Source: Pleurodeles waltl (taxonomy: Eukaryota > Chordata > Amphibia > Caudata > Salamandridae). Taken from it: 64,000 nucleotides of DNA. Positions 24,399-37,300 of this stretch are shown piece by piece. The number at the start of each line of letters is the position of its first letter. The stretch's first letter is position 1. The stretch covers positions 780,157,138-780,221,137 of the forward strand of contig NC_090438.1 of assembly GCF_031143425.1 (NCBI RefSeq). Reading direction: 5' to 3'. Under the pieces are notes generated by a model. That model searched no databases. It had not been told where the DNA came from and saw only the letters and a list, made by a program, of their open reading frames with translations. Position numbers and translations under genes: made by a program.

Positions 24399-24755
24399 AA
24401 CACTTGCATTCACGGAGATGCCTTTGTCTATTCCATAAGGGTCTCAACTCTTGCCCTCACGGAGACGCCTTTGTTTATTCCATAAGGGGCTCAAAACTTG
24501 CACACACGGAGATGCCTTTATCTATTCCATAAGGGTCTCAACACTTGCACACACGGAGACGCCTTTGTCTATTCCATAAGGGTCTCAACACTTGCACACA
24601 CGGAGACGCCTTTGTCTATTCCATAAGGATCTCAACTCTTGCACTCACGGAGACGCATTTGTTTATTCCATAAGGGTCTCAACTCTTGCACACACGGAGA
24701 CGCCTTTGTCTATTCCATAAGGGTCTCAACACTTACATTCACAGAGACGCCTTTG
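24399..24755. repeat. 47-bp minisatellite inside 3' LTR
   Basis: About eight copies of a unit with CACGGAGACGCCTTTGTC, ATTCCATAAGG and GTCTCAACACTTGC. The 5' LTR has no such expanded array. Confidence 0.85.
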
Positions 24756-24988
24756 TCTAAATGTATAATTGAATGTTAATGCTGTTATGAACAAGTATAT
24801 GCATACATGCTTAACCATTTTTCCTTTTCAGATCTCTCTCCCTGCTGTTCCCTACCCTAATTCCCTTCCCCCGGACTGGCTTCACCATAACTCTGTGCTA
24901 TAATAGCTTTCTGAGTTGGTGACGTCGGAAGGTGGGCCTGTTGTTCGGCGGCGTGCAGATCCCGAGGAAAGGACCCCGTGACACAGGT

Positions 24989-25334
24989 CCCCAGTGGCAG
25001 CAAACTGCGCACACAGGTCCTGCGCTAGCAGGCCTGAAACAGGTTTGAAAGGCTACTTCAGTGGGTGGCGCAAGCAGCGCTGCAGGCCCACTAGTAGCAT
25101 TTAATTTACAGGTATAGAGATACCACCGTACAAGGGATTTACAGGTTAATTAAATATGCCAATTAGGTATAAGCCAATCATACTAAGTTTACAAGGGAGA
25201 GCACATGCACTTTAGCACTCATTAGCAGTGGTAAAGTGCCCAGAGTCATAACGTCAGGCAAAAAGGGTCAGAAAAATTAGGAGGAGAAGGCAAAAAGTTT
25301 GGAAATGACCCTGTAGAAAGGCCCAGTTCCAACA
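24989..25334. repeat. LTR-like repeat family A, copy 2, right part
   Basis: Resumes family A after the Gypsy insertion, with GCAGGCCCACTAGTAGCATT and GGCAAAAAGTTTGG as in copy 1, ending TTCCAACA at 25334. Confidence 0.65.
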
Positions 25335-26130
25335 CAAACCATTACATGACAAACTAGAAAATAAATAATTCCATCACTTAAAAGTCTAGATACAGAGATT
25401 AAACACCAAAGGAGTAAATCCATTGGCTAAACATATACACTAATGACATTAAAACCTTGTGGTAACTGTTCCTAGGTATCTATACATATCCGACCACCAG
25501 AAGAGTATACAATGGCTAAACCTTTTACATTAATAATATTAAACCTTTTTGCAACAGTTCATAGATTTAATTTCTATACACATCAATCATTTGACTCTAA
25601 ATGGAAAGTGCATACAGTGCTGTACACATCAATCAATCATTTGACTCTGAATGCAAATTCCATTTAGTGCAGTGCATGCAGTCCCAGTAAGCAAAATAGC
25701 TATGTCGGGCCTTTGTCTACTCCTCAAGGGCTAGACCAGAGTATGAGAACACATTTCAATAGCTTACTATGGTTCACATACATCATAAAAACAGATAAGA
25801 TGTAGGGAGAAACTGTGCAAAAAGGCAACAAATAAAGTGCAGGTGAACTACACAAAAATGTTGCATGTGCCACTATATTATACACAATATTCAACTTAAC
25901 CAGGATACTTTTAATTTATAGGAAGTAGATTGGAATATGCGATGTCCATTGTATCTTCCTAGGTTTCTAATAGAAAGTCATACCTAAGATCTTACATCTC
26001 ACAATAAAACAGTTCAACTGACCACTGGATAGCATATCATCCATATTCAGCATGGGCGTGCAGCCTCAGTCTGATGAAAAACATAAAAAATTTGCCAATT
26101 GCACACTGTGTTTTGTATGAAGATTTCCCT
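25335..26130. other. No gene recognised
   Basis: AT-rich sequence with a small duplication, CATCAATCATTTGACTCT, near 25583 and 25630. No coding or RNA gene seen. Confidence 0.5.
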
Positions 26131-26135
26131 ACACA

Positions 26136-26725
26136 TCATGGGATCTGAAGTTTGAAGCAGCTGTGGTACGCAATCCAATGACAGGAGGATACCGAAGAAA
26201 CGTACTTTTTATGAATTGTGAGTAGCAGATCGACAAGTAAGACATTGGGCCTGAGAAAATAACTATTTATGACTTGCCAAGAGTCAGCATGCTTTGCTAT
26301 GTCCATTTTATTTTCAAGTAAAGAGATAAAACAAATATGCTTCTTAATTAACCTTTTGAATTCCTTCCCTGGGCCAGCAGCTGCCCAGAGGTTTGAGGCT
26401 TGTAAGGACTGTAGGCAGATCTCTGTGAGGTCATTCTCCTGAAGAGACACTCACCTCCTGCCAAATCAGATGGTTCAATGCCCCCTCCAAGGTGGCATTG
26501 AGAAAATGACGCACATTTAAAAATGCATCTTGCTTCACCACGGTCTGTTTTGGAAGGACAAATTTTAAGCATGCCTGCACTCGGGAGATGAATTTTGGAA
26601 GATCGAAAGTAAGTCAATATTTGTTTTGCAATAAGTTGACCTAGTAGTTCTGAATCCTTCCCTCTCAAGACTTCACTCCCGTAGGACAAAGAGGGAACCA
26701 GTTTGGTGCTTAAAATTGTCATCAA
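26136..26725 (-). pseudogene. LINE-like reverse transcriptase C-terminal relic
   Basis: Two overlapping minus-strand frames read in order from 26725 to 26136. The first has LVPSLSYGSEVLRGKDSELL, a pattern known from the end of the RT and thumb region of CR1/L2-like non-LTR elements, then EARCIFKCASF and HLGGGIEPSDL. The second continues with GPGKEFKRLIKKH. The frame change near 26400 and absence of an active-site segment mark it as decayed. The clade is not certain. Confidence 0.4.
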
Positions 26726-26729
26726 GGAA

Positions 26730-28370
26730 CTATAGCTCGGGCCTTTCAGGGATTTGAAAGCACACAGAAAGCTTGGCTAAGAGCCTTTTGGATATGTGCT
26801 GTAGTTTGACTACAGAAATCATGAACTTATAAAAGCATAGGTTATGTTATATGGTGACGTGGGAGACGTTATTCACTCATTCCTGCATCCTATTATCTAT
26901 CCTTTACACATTAAATTAACAGAGTGACAGTTACAACAATTTTTGAATGAGGATGGTGTTCTTTTAAACTCACAAAACATCAGCCTGAGGCCTGCTTGGC
27001 AACCATCAGGTACTCCCTAGGTCAAGGGTACCAGACGTCCATGACAGAAAAACAGAGAGCAAAAAAAGATGTCCCTAAACTGCTTTTCTCCCAGAAACCT
27101 GAGGCTTCTGGTATCTGTCTAAAATATTAATGATTACTGACCTCCAATCACAGGGCCAGTGCTGTACCCCTGTACTGAAAAGTTAAGGGCACTGAAATAG
27201 GTGCATGTTTCATACTAATTATGGCCAGGGGAGGGACTTTCTATCATGAGGGATATCATCATCAAGGTAACAAAAGGATGTCTCCGAGTTCATGAGTGTC
27301 TTATGAGCAGACGAGGAATGTTTAAGAGGCATCTGGCTACCATTTGAGTGACCTCCGAAAAGCATGCTCCTCAACCAGTGTTTGCCTGATCAGTCCGTAC
27401 TGAGGATGTTTTAGGACCCACTGGAATAATTTAACTTGCAACAAAGTTTTCTGTTTTAAATACAATGTTACCAAGTTCTGCAATTTGCAAAGTTTCCCAT
27501 TGCAAAGTTGTGTGTTACGGGACTGTTTTCACAGCAGAAAGATAATTTACACTGATTTCAAACCTGACACAAATGGAAATTGCATACAAAAATCCTTTGC
27601 AAGTTTACCTTTTGCTAATGTGACGGAAAGCATAAAATGCTGCAACATCACATTTTTCCATAGAATTTTGCAACGGTTTGAACTGTGCACACCCCTTCTT
27701 AGAACCAAATGGACTCCTCTGAAGTACTAAGATCTTAGGTATAGGACCTGGTGTAAGTCACACCTCTGCAGAGTGTTGATAAATCTTTACTAAGCTATAT
27801 GACCCACGTGACAGGGATCACTAAACACCACTCCCTCCCTGCTACTGGAAACATCACAGCAGTTTTTTTGCCTATATATATCAAGCAAAGCACGGGCAAA
27901 ACGTTCATTCAAACCTGTTGTTTAATCTTGAATGGACCCCATGGGAAATGATAGGCAAGCAAAGCTTCTCTGAAGGAAGACGGTGCTCTTTCTAACCAGC
28001 TCAATTAGCCTTTCCCAACTTATGCATGGAAACAAAAATATCAACCAAACATCATGAAATGTAATACAGTAGAGTAACTGTAGCATGGGCCAGACCAAAC
28101 TTCAAAAACAGAGGCAATTCACACTGGTTTTGATCAGCGCTCCCCAGAAATATGCTTAGTCAACCGGCCCAACCAATGGTGTTAAAGAGCTGGAACGATA
28201 CTTCTGCCCTTGCCCTTCATCATATTTTGTTGGTAGTCTCACAAATATGAATAGCAGATAAGTGTGGAGTTCTAAATTGCTGTTCATAAGGCACTATGTT
28301 TATCATGCCATAACTTTTAATGTGCTATTTACAATCCATGCAAACAAATACAACGTTGGAAAATAGCGAC
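26730..28370. other. No gene recognised; sequence downstream of FAM8A1
   Basis: AT-rich, no long frames, no tandem arrays. One frame at 27485-27730 has no recognisable motif. Confidence 0.5.
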
Positions 28371-28371
28371 A

Positions 28372-28382
28372 TTTATTTTATT
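28372..28382 (-). terminator. Candidate FAM8A1 polyadenylation signals
   Basis: Two overlapping AATAAA hexamers on the minus strand (28377-28382 and 28372-28377). They are the first canonical hexamers I find downstream of the FAM8A1 stop codon, and would give a 3' UTR of about 1.8 kb. Variant ATTAAA hexamers occur earlier, so alternative ends are possible. Confidence 0.35.
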
Positions 28383-30197
28383 GCAGGTATGTGTGTGTTT
28401 AATAACTTAAGTTCAATTGTGTTGATTTCACAGACATTTACAAAGCATTTACTGATATGCAAACAAAATTGATATAAAAATCTAACACTGTTGTGCAGTG
28501 TGCACATTTTTAATACTACTGTGTACATCATATGATTAATCAGGAGAAATTTTAGGTCAAAAAATATACTTTCATTTTGTAAATATGAAAACATTCTGCT
28601 GTAGTGCCATGAGTGAGAATAACCAATGGTCACTGTTTCAAATGCAATCAGGACGGTCACATGTGGAGAAAATCTTTTCGAGGCTTCTTAGTACTTCTCT
28701 ACTAGCACACTTCATCTAGCCCTCAGAAACCTGTGCCTAAACGTAAGGCTCTGTACCTATCAATAAAAGAGCCTTAAAGGGTTATAAAATGCTTGTGCTA
28801 CACTGAGACCAAAAAAAGACATGGCTGAAAAAGAATCATTATATGCTTCATGGGTGCATCCCTCCCAATCGTAAGACAGCAACTAACCTAGAATTGAAAC
28901 TCAGCGAACCTAATGTTTCCTTTAAACAGGATTACTCACATTAACAACACTTCATGCTGTAGTTTGCCTGCTTCAAACTTCTTTCAGGAAACTCAACAGA
29001 AACGGAGTAATATTATATAGTAATCTCTTTTCCCCCCACTTCAAGCAGTGACCCACGATGCCACGCCAAGTACTTGGAAATAGAGGAAAGAAGAAGTCTT
29101 GAATATGCTGATGCAAAGCATAAGATCGATTACTGTGGATATTAATAGTCATGACACAAAATATGACAGACCAATAGCACTTGAATTAAGCACAATTAAA
29201 TAGTGGTAGGTTGGAACAGAAAACTGATTAAATAAATACACCTCCGAAAAGGCTTCAAGTGTCATAAAGGTAAGCGACTAATTGCACATTTTGCACTGCT
29301 GTCCTGGAAATGGCTCCTTCTCCTCTATGGATTCTAAAAGACATTTCTTGGTTTTAAATACAATTACTAAACATGTCCTATTTTACTAAGACATAAAGTA
29401 GCTAATTATTCATAGTTGTATTGCTGTCAGTTAGAGAGCTTTTAAAACAGCCTGGCCAGCCAGCTCTGTGGCTCACTGGTAAGTGATATGCTTTTGATGT
29501 CTGAACCTCATATCCTTTTGATCGTACAATGGTTAGTGCTTATGAGCACTGGGCAAACAACATGGTGTAGCGGTGTCATTTAGCTCCTCAAGACTATAGT
29601 AAAGATTACAAGCCAGGATCTTGAACTGAACCAGTAGCCTCACTCCCTCTGCCAGAGGGCATATTAGTGATCATCTGCTCCAGCAAAAAGCAGAGAGAAA
29701 AGGACTGCCAGTCAAAAGCTAGTTTAAGAGCTATGGACTCTGAAGGAGAGCTTAAAGGATGCTCAAGTGCGCATACAACAAGAATTGAAGCTGGATTTTG
29801 TCTGTTTCACTCAAAGTGGTTTATGTACAGTGTCAATACTCATCGTCAATCCCATTTTGTAGCTCTGACATGAAAGGTGTAAAGATGAGAATCATATTAC
29901 TGGCATCCAAAACATTATGAGATCATACATTCCTGGAAAATCCAACATTTTGAAATAACAACAAAGTTCTTTAGATCTCCTATGGAAAAAAATCTTTGGC
30001 AAGTTCAAGCAGTATCAACATTTGACACACGACATACACCAATACAGTGAGGGATGGACACAAGGGGCTTCCTCTCTCCTAGTCCCTTTGTAGTCATTAA
30101 ATTTATCATGCAAAATACTGAAGGTCTTGCTTCCAAATTTCATATTTTGTAGCTTTGAAACAAAGCATGAAATGGACGAAGGGCATCTCCAAGAACG
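28383..30197 (-). other. FAM8A1: Candidate FAM8A1 3' untranslated region
   Basis: Directly follows the TGA at 30198-30200. AT-rich, free of obvious transposons except a weak tRNA-like segment near 29460. The extent depends on the tentative polyadenylation signal; there is no transcript evidence here. Confidence 0.35.
29460..29665 (+). repeat. Possible tRNA-derived SINE fragment
   Basis: TGTGGCTCACTGGTAAGTG resembles an A box of a tRNA-type promoter, and GAACCTCATATCC followed by TTTTGATCGTACAA sits where a degenerate B box would lie. No clear target duplication or tail, so this is weak. Confidence 0.25.
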
Positions 30198-30342
30198 TCA
30201 TCTTGTCCGGTTTCTTTTCACTACGATGGTGCCTGCGACAATGTCATAAGCTGTTCGGTTGTGTTGGAAGAACAGTAACGTGATGAAAGCAGGAAAGAAG
30301 AAAGCAATTGAAAAGTTCTTGATCAATGCACGAATCGTCGAC
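30198..30342 (-). CDS. FAM8A1: FAM8A1 exon 5 (last coding exon)
   Basis: Acceptor TTAATTTCAG ends at 30343. One base completes the Ala codon begun in exon 4; then 47 codons and TGA at 30198-30200. The segment STIRALIKNF, a hydrophobic stretch IAFFFPAFITLLFF (third membrane span of the RDD domain) and HNRTAYDIVAGTIVVKR follow; the last motif is the conserved end of RDD domains. The Arg-rich terminal tail matches the mammalian end. Confidence 0.93.
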
Positions 30343-33135
30343 CTGAAATTAAAAAATAAATGCTTTTAAAACACCTGTGTTCATAGTATCATACTTACAT
30401 TTCATACCAAATACATCACCTGGTATCTTCCTCATTTTTCATATAAAATTTAACAATTGCCTTCCGAATCCAACCTTAACCACAAGGAACAGAAAAACTA
30501 CAAAAAAGCTACTTAGCTATAAAGCTGTCTCTAATCACCATTTCCTTTGACAAATTTAACAAATTTGCTTTAAAGGAACACATTTCATCTCCTACCTCTG
30601 CAATGCATCCTGTTTTTAAAATTGTAATCGATTCGTTTTCGTTCCTTTACGGCAAAAAACAATGTCTGACGTTTCCATTCATCTGGTCTCTAAAGAGATC
30701 CACAGTATGTCATGACGTTCTAAAAAGATAAGCTATTAATGATTGTATTTTATGATAGCCAATTTACTATTGTTGTTTTTTCTGGGATCTACACAGCGCT
30801 GCAATACTACATAATCAATATAAATGGAGGGCTGCCAGAAAAGGGAAACGTTATTTTTCACTCTTGTTAACTTTGCAGTAATTCTTTAATTTAACCAGAT
30901 TTGTCAGCGCTTTGATTAAAAGAACAAGATTGGCTTCTTATTATAAAATAGCTCAAGTTTGAACATATTTCTACTAAAACAAATGGGACAGCTTAAACCA
31001 CCATGGCCAGTCTTCATGTCACAAGCTTCGATAAAAACACTGATTTGTAAATACAACATACTATGTCATGTCTTAGGAGGGCAACGTGTCCTTTCTCTGG
31101 TGACTTCATACAGCCTAAGCAGCGTGTCAGTGGCTGTGCGCCATCTTTAAAGCAAACTACTGTATGAGGTATGCTGTGTCTGGCGTCCTCTGCTGAATGC
31201 CTCTGCTTGGCATACCTTGATGGACAGAGCTGTTGGAAAAAAACTTGGTAGCAGACTATATTGTGTTCAGTTGTCTAATGTGGACTTGGTGAGAGAGAGG
31301 TGAGTGAGGGAGTAAAAGGGGAGTATGTGTCACACAAAGGGTAAGTAAATGAAGTCCTTGTGATAATGTCTCTTTGATATTCTAGAATTTCTGAGGGCTT
31401 GGATCCTGTCAGATACTAATCCATGCATTTATCTGTATGTTATTGCATTTATGACTGCTTCTTCCTAATATGCCTCTGAAACAGCTCTTCACCAATGGAG
31501 CTTACAGTTACTATGTAAAAAAGTAAAACCCCACACAAATCCCGGAAGGCAAAGTGCCTCTGGCTAAAAACTCCAGACTCACGGAAGGTGTCACACATGA
31601 CATGGGGCAGCTTGACAGCAGTGAAGCCACCTGTCACGTCTGACAGTCGGTCAAACTTGCAGCTGAAACTATGACGTCAGCCATACCATTGACAGGAGTT
31701 AACGACGGTCCATCAGAATCATGTTTAAGTACAGTAGGGCTGGTCAAAAGGCAGTAATGTTACTTTGTGAAATACCAATAGATTTTTTTTCACATTCAGT
31801 CCCACGTCCGACCAGCGACTGATTTAGCAGAAGTATGCCCGGGCAGTCAATCATATCTGAAAAGCAGACTTGGCTGTGACAGAACCAGTCCTATGCAGTA
31901 TTCCATCTGAAAAGGTGACACATTTGGAGCAGTCTCATACTCATACATACTGATTAACGCCACCCAATCTATACTGCATCGCATGATGAAAAAGTAAACA
32001 TAAAAACACTATAACGAGTATTAGTGAAGCACAAGGTTAATTGCGGGCCAATTGGCAATATGGACAGACATCAAATGTTTATTGTTGCCTAACTCCAATG
32101 ACATTTCTTTTGTCAACGGATCAAAGGATGAATAGACCCACTGTGATCTGATTCTACAACCATAGCTTTAAACACAGACCCCTGCGGGCACTAGCAGTGA
32201 GCCCTCAGCCCCAGTTTGACAGCTTAATAGAAAATTCAATTTTTACAAATAAAAAAAAAAACTGTACCCAAAACACATTTTACTCCTCCTAGAATTGTCT
32301 CCTACTTTTTAAACAGCAGTTTTTTTTTTCTTCCCCGTACATTCTACTTTATTCTTACCCTTATTCTTTTCTTTGTACTTACCTTCTCTTTTTGGCTCTT
32401 TAGCTTTCCTTCCCTCTCTGGGTTGCAGCAGACATTTTAAAAAAACTGCGAACCTATTTTCTATTTAACTTCTTTCCCTTTTTCCATATATGTAAGATAC
32501 TATGAATTGTAGGAACAAACATATTTCGAAGTTTTTATGTTTGTGGTTAGATCGGACATGGGATTCAAACCATGGTCAAGAGTACCTTAAATTAAATGGA
32601 AATTCTTCAACCTAGCTTTGTCAGGCTGAATTCTCCATAATGGGTTTCCGTCATAATGACAGAATATCTGGAAAAAATATTACAGATCATAATCAAGGCA
32701 GGGCTACGCAGGACATCATTGAGTGCCTATGTGGCTTGCTCTAAAGCAAAAAAAAAAAAAAAAGAAAAAAAAAAAAAAAAATAGAGAACAAGCAACGGTT
32801 TGCATCGCCTCCCACAGTGTAACAATTAGTTGTTTGAATGTTTCATCAAACAAGCATTTTCCACCTCGGTAATCCCAGACATCTTTGGTTGGAAACAGAG
32901 ACAAAAATGTGCATTCTAGGAGGTTACCAAACACTGGCTCCACAGTCCAATTGAATAAATAGAACTTCTGGAGCTGAAATTTACTTGAAAATGATGTGAT
33001 TTTCTAAAATAAAGAAGACAATTTCCTCTTATACAGTAGCATATCCTCAGTCAGAACACAGTAACGGTAGGACACAGTAATACACATAAGCCATGCATTC
33101 TTACTATACAAGTGTTAGAAAAATTGAGTACATAC
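30343..33135 (-). other. FAM8A1: FAM8A1 intron 4
   Basis: 2793 bases with consensus ends. Holds an A-rich run at 32746-32781 and pyrimidine-rich stretch near 32320-32420. No other gene or element recognised. Confidence 0.85.
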
Positions 33136-33275
33136 GCTGTCAGGCAAACATTTGTGGAAGGAATAACCAAAACACGGTTGGGTGCCAAAAGCACTGATGT
33201 ATCGCATGTCACAACCCGAAGGCCAAGCAGAAATTTTCCTGGTGTGGCGCCGCCTGCTCCCCAAATGCAGATAAT
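33136..33275 (-). CDS. FAM8A1: FAM8A1 exon 4
   Basis: 140 bases, entering in phase 0 after acceptor TTTTGAAG and leaving after two bases of a codon at donor GTATGT. It encodes IICIWGAGGATPGKFLLGLR, the RDD-family hallmark (small residues, then PGK and LGLRV), then VVTCDTSVLLAPNRVLVIP and NVCLTA. The segment lies on the face between the second and third spans. A longer open frame to 33051 runs into the intron and is not coding past the donor. Confidence 0.95.
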
Positions 33276-34273
33276 CTTCAAAATGAAAAGAAAAAATAAA
33301 TAAAAATAATAGTCAAAATCACCACATACTTAAGACTTTCTTTTGTAGGAATTTTTAGAATAGCCAGTACTACAAGTTACAAAGATTGTGTCGATGTGAC
33401 AAGAGGTGGGTAAGACAAATGAGAACATGGTGACAAACTAGATCATTAAACAGATAACTGAGAGGAGAGGGCATCAAGTTCATATAAAAAGACAACAATC
33501 ATCATCACTCTTTCCTCGAGCCCCTCAGGCGAAAGCCATTGGCAACTCAACCTGGTGTCAGGCATCATCAAGTCTCAGCAGAGTTGGAACACTGACTTAC
33601 AAAACTGCCACCAAAAAATAAATATGGATATCAATTCAGAAACTTTCTTTGTGCACCCAAGTAGAACTTTTGCACTAAGAAGCATTTGTGAAATTTTATG
33701 ATCATAAAGCGTTCTTATGACACTGGAAAGAACAGGCTAGTGGCGTTCCCACTTATTGTAAACTTTACCTTGAAACTCAGCGTCTGTTGGTATTCACTTA
33801 CAACTAGCTAGTAGTTCCCCACCCTGGAAATGCATGCAAATTTAATTCTCTGATAAACAGTTTAAGGGCATTTCAAGACGTTAAATGGAAGAGAACAAAC
33901 GTGTATTTAAAGGAGGTATAAAGGAAAGCTTTGTGCAAACACAATAATAGCCTTCAGAAGAAAAGAAAATATAGTTAATAGTGCAAATACACAAAACCTC
34001 ATAACTGTGCGACCTGGAGAACTCTTTGAAAGTTATAACTGTCACAAATTTCTTAGACACCTCCTGACATTTCTTTTGAATCCCATAAAAGACAGAAATC
34101 TCCTACAAATGTAGGTGTTAAACTACAGAGGTGGATTTGTAGTTTTACTAATAGGACTTTGTGAATCAAGACCCACGTTCTCCACAGTCAGGAAACCACT
34201 AAGGTGCTTTTGCAAGTTAAAAGTACCACATTGCCACTTCTCTGCACTTCATTCACATATTCAAGTAGTTTAC
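33276..34273 (-). other. FAM8A1: FAM8A1 intron 3
   Basis: 998 bases, GTAAAC donor to TTTTGAAG acceptor. Low-complexity AT-rich sequence; nothing else seen. Confidence 0.85.
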
Positions 34274-34397
34274 CTCATAGAAACAGACCAACAATCTGTA
34301 GATTAGGGCGACAACCATCATCTTCTGCAAGTCTTCCATTGATGTGTCTTCGTCTATCTCTTCGATTATATAATGCATTGCAAACTTTGAAATGTCC
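34274..34397 (-). CDS. FAM8A1: FAM8A1 exon 3
   Basis: 124 bases between acceptor CGCTTCAG and donor GTAAAC. One base completes Arg from exon 2, then 41 codons ending in Glu. It encodes DISKFAMHYIIEEIDEDTSM, an acidic loop, and MMVVALIYRLLVCFYE, the start of the second membrane span. The match to FAM8A1 is essentially uninterrupted. Too short and too embedded in a wider frame to stand out as an open frame; it was found from splice sites and protein likeness. Confidence 0.95.
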
Positions 34398-37300
34398 CTG
34401 AAGCGGAAAAAAGACAATTTTACCCTAACACACTGAAGACTTAAATATATTCACTCACAATTATACTGTTGAGAATCATTCTCTAATCCAGTACAGTGTG
34501 CAGTTGAGGTAATATGATTTGCTGAGCATGTATTTAAGGGAATGTCACAAAGTGTTGTTTCGTTTGTTGGTCACATTTACATTATACTATCTTCCCACAT
34601 GGGTTTTAGAACACACACGTAGTGCACATTAGCCAGTTGTAACTTGTAAATTCTCAATATAAACCCTAGCACCCGGTAGCCATTTTAGTTCACATGGTCC
34701 ACTGTTATGAGACCATTTTTCTTACATTGGCCACTAAAGCGAAAGCCTGCACATCTTTGAAGCTGCCATCACCACTGCAGAGTGGCAGCATACATAACAA
34801 ATCTTCATACTGCAGAATGTGTTTCCAAGCATCTCCTGACCTTCAATATGAAGCCCTCGTTCCAAGGATACTTAAGGTTCCAAAACATAATTCTCATGCA
34901 CTACCTCATGCTGGAGAAGGAAAACCAGTTTTACTGTATACCTCAAATTATTGACAACACTTAAGACTTAGTTTACCGATGGAGGGTGGCCCTCGACAAG
35001 GAAAATTACCTTAGTTTAACAGATATTCAGGTTTCCCGTTTCCAAATATCAATCAGATGCAAGTCACTGTCTGTCAGACTTTGACCTGCTTAAGTCTATC
35101 CACAGCTTTCCCCAAGTGGTTAATTGTTATAAAGTGAGTAATGCATGTTTAACTTAGCGACTAAGGAGCCATGTGTCATCCCAGAATGGGAAATTCAGGT
35201 TATTCAAATACCATTTGAGTCTACATTCTGTACTTCTACATTATTTGTTTTGATAAAATATTTGATGTTCTCTTATAATGAAGTACAAATAAAACCTGTG
35301 GCTCAGCCCAAACATCAGCAGAAACACTGGAGACAACAGTCGTTTATTTACGAGATTAAACCATTTTCCCAATGTTAGATACTATCAACAAATCCTCTTG
35401 GTACCTGTGAACAGAAAAGCATAGCACTAGCTCAGCACTGACTTATCCAACGGGTCCAATATGTTGGAGCCAAACATCCTAAATCCATTTTAACATCTTT
35501 GGGCAGCCCCTGGCTTCATACACTAACCTTTTCACCTTGATGCACCCATTCATGTTGCTAAACCAGGCATCAAATTTGTTTGGACCATGGCTCCCCCCAA
35601 AGCAGTATTAAGTTGTACCTCCCCACTACATGTAATCGATCCATAGGATTTTAGAGTATTTAGGGAGGAGTCATCTCACTAACAACAGTTTCCCTTCCTG
35701 GGAACAGGCGATCCAGTCACTTCCTTTAGGTCTTTATGAACTGATATCCTGCACATGGGTATATGGCATGGTTTAGGGACCACATATATTGCTGCCCCTC
35801 AAACATTTATCATCTTGTACGTTCCCTATTTTATACAAGATGATGTGTGTAACAGAGCCTCCCAAACTCCTTGTAATACACCAGGGACAACTCTTCTTAG
35901 ATTGATTATTGAATATATAGCTGGTTCATTCAGGCTTTCTGTGGCTATACTTAGTCACCAAAGAATTCCACAAGCTTATACCTTTAGCCAGAATGACATA
36001 AGTACACTTTCAGCCAGACTGGCTTTGTGCTTAGGAAACGTAAGGGCCTCTCGTTCTCTTCCACCAATATATCCCTTAACATAAGGCAGAGTTTTCTACA
36101 CATTACCAATCATTTGCAGTGTAATCCATGGAGAGCTGAACTTTAATAAAACATGCCAAGTGTTTCCTCTTTTGGTTAACAACAGATACCCGTGCAAGAC
36201 CGGGGGGAAATGGAGAAAAGCATTGCATGGATTTTTTCTTCTACTTGATTGGCGAGTCCACATAAGAAAACACCACAAATAATCTGGCCTTGTTCAGTAA
36301 ACTAACTATCCATGAGTATGAATGTTGGCTCTCCAAAGCACTTTGATGTTACTTTGCTAATTTTATCTTTATTGCATTTTCAACTACAATATTTGCAAAT
36401 AGGGGAAGAAACAGCTACAATAGATAAACTACTATAGGGAGGCTAAACCTGGGCAAAATTGTCTGCATTCCATTACCAGCAATCTGAGTCAGTCTTCGAA
36501 GTCCTCATTATTTTGATAGCATTAAACCTCCACTTCCTTGTTGCTGGAAAGAGACATATCCTGTGTTGTTCAATGTCCAAGACCTCTTTGCTTTTAACTG
36601 CTACAATAATCTTATGGCAAGACAGAAGGCTAGCATTATGCATAAACTTTTATTTACTTCCTTCTGAGCAGCAACCACTAAAAGTTCCAACAACAAAACA
36701 CAACTGCATCACAATGAAAAAACAGAACTCTCAAGTCCACATAAATGTCCCGGACTTCGAAGTTCTTCCTCTTTTGTTTGCTGCTTCTGAGCAGATAAGT
36801 AGTACTTTTAGGCTTATGAAATTGTTGATGCATTACCGTGCCATTTTATTATTATTGAATTTGTAGAGTTATTTAGTATTACTGTCAATTATAAACTCAA
36901 TTTATGGGTTTGAGGGTCAATATGTGAAGAAACTATGTACCATCACATTGAGTGTCTACATTGCATGTAGTTTGTTTATAACAGTGGTTAGAGTATTTAC
37001 TATTTTAAAGCATACGGAAAAGATGATTTCAGCAAATGTTTAAAAGTCGCAATAGAAAAGCCTTACTTGGCCATTGGTAGCACATCTCGGCTTGCGGAGG
37101 TGTTGTTATCTCCATTGCATCAAATGTCAAATAAATCCTAGAATGCCATGTGCCAGAATATTACACGTGGCCGATGCATTGCACAGAATGTATCAGAAGC
37201 CACAGCGATCGGCTTCAAACAGTGTGCACTGAAGCATGCTAGTTTTTCAAAGAAATTGAGCTTGTTTGATATTAGGCACCTATGTGCTTGAGCAGGACTC

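Larger units (their letters stand above)
22943..24983 (+). mobile_element. 3' LTR of Ty3/Gypsy-type element with expanded tandem arrays
   Basis: Length 2041 bases, about 600 longer than the 5' LTR. It begins TGTCAGGAATA and ends GTGACA, followed by CAGGT at 24984-24988, identical to CAGGT before the 5' LTR. Three internal arrays explain the length: about twelve 46-base units with AAAGCGCTTCAGTTCACAGG (23415-23975), two 83-base units with GTTCCATGATTCAGAGAAGG (about 24233-24400) and about eight 47-base units with CGGAGACGCCTTTGTC (24399-24755). Confidence 0.88.

Noticed and set aside
23415..24755. Regular 46-47-bp repeats considered as a CRISPR array
   Set aside because: Units are contiguous with no unique spacers, lie inside an LTR and in a eukaryotic genome: a minisatellite.
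33051..33135. Continuation of the FAM8A1 exon 4 frame to 33051
   Set aside because: A consensus GTATGT donor at 33135 and the match of the next codon in exon 5 show that this part is intron.
36459..36866. A 135-residue plus-strand frame in intron 2
   Set aside because: No motif, no splice or promoter context, and composition like the surrounding intron.
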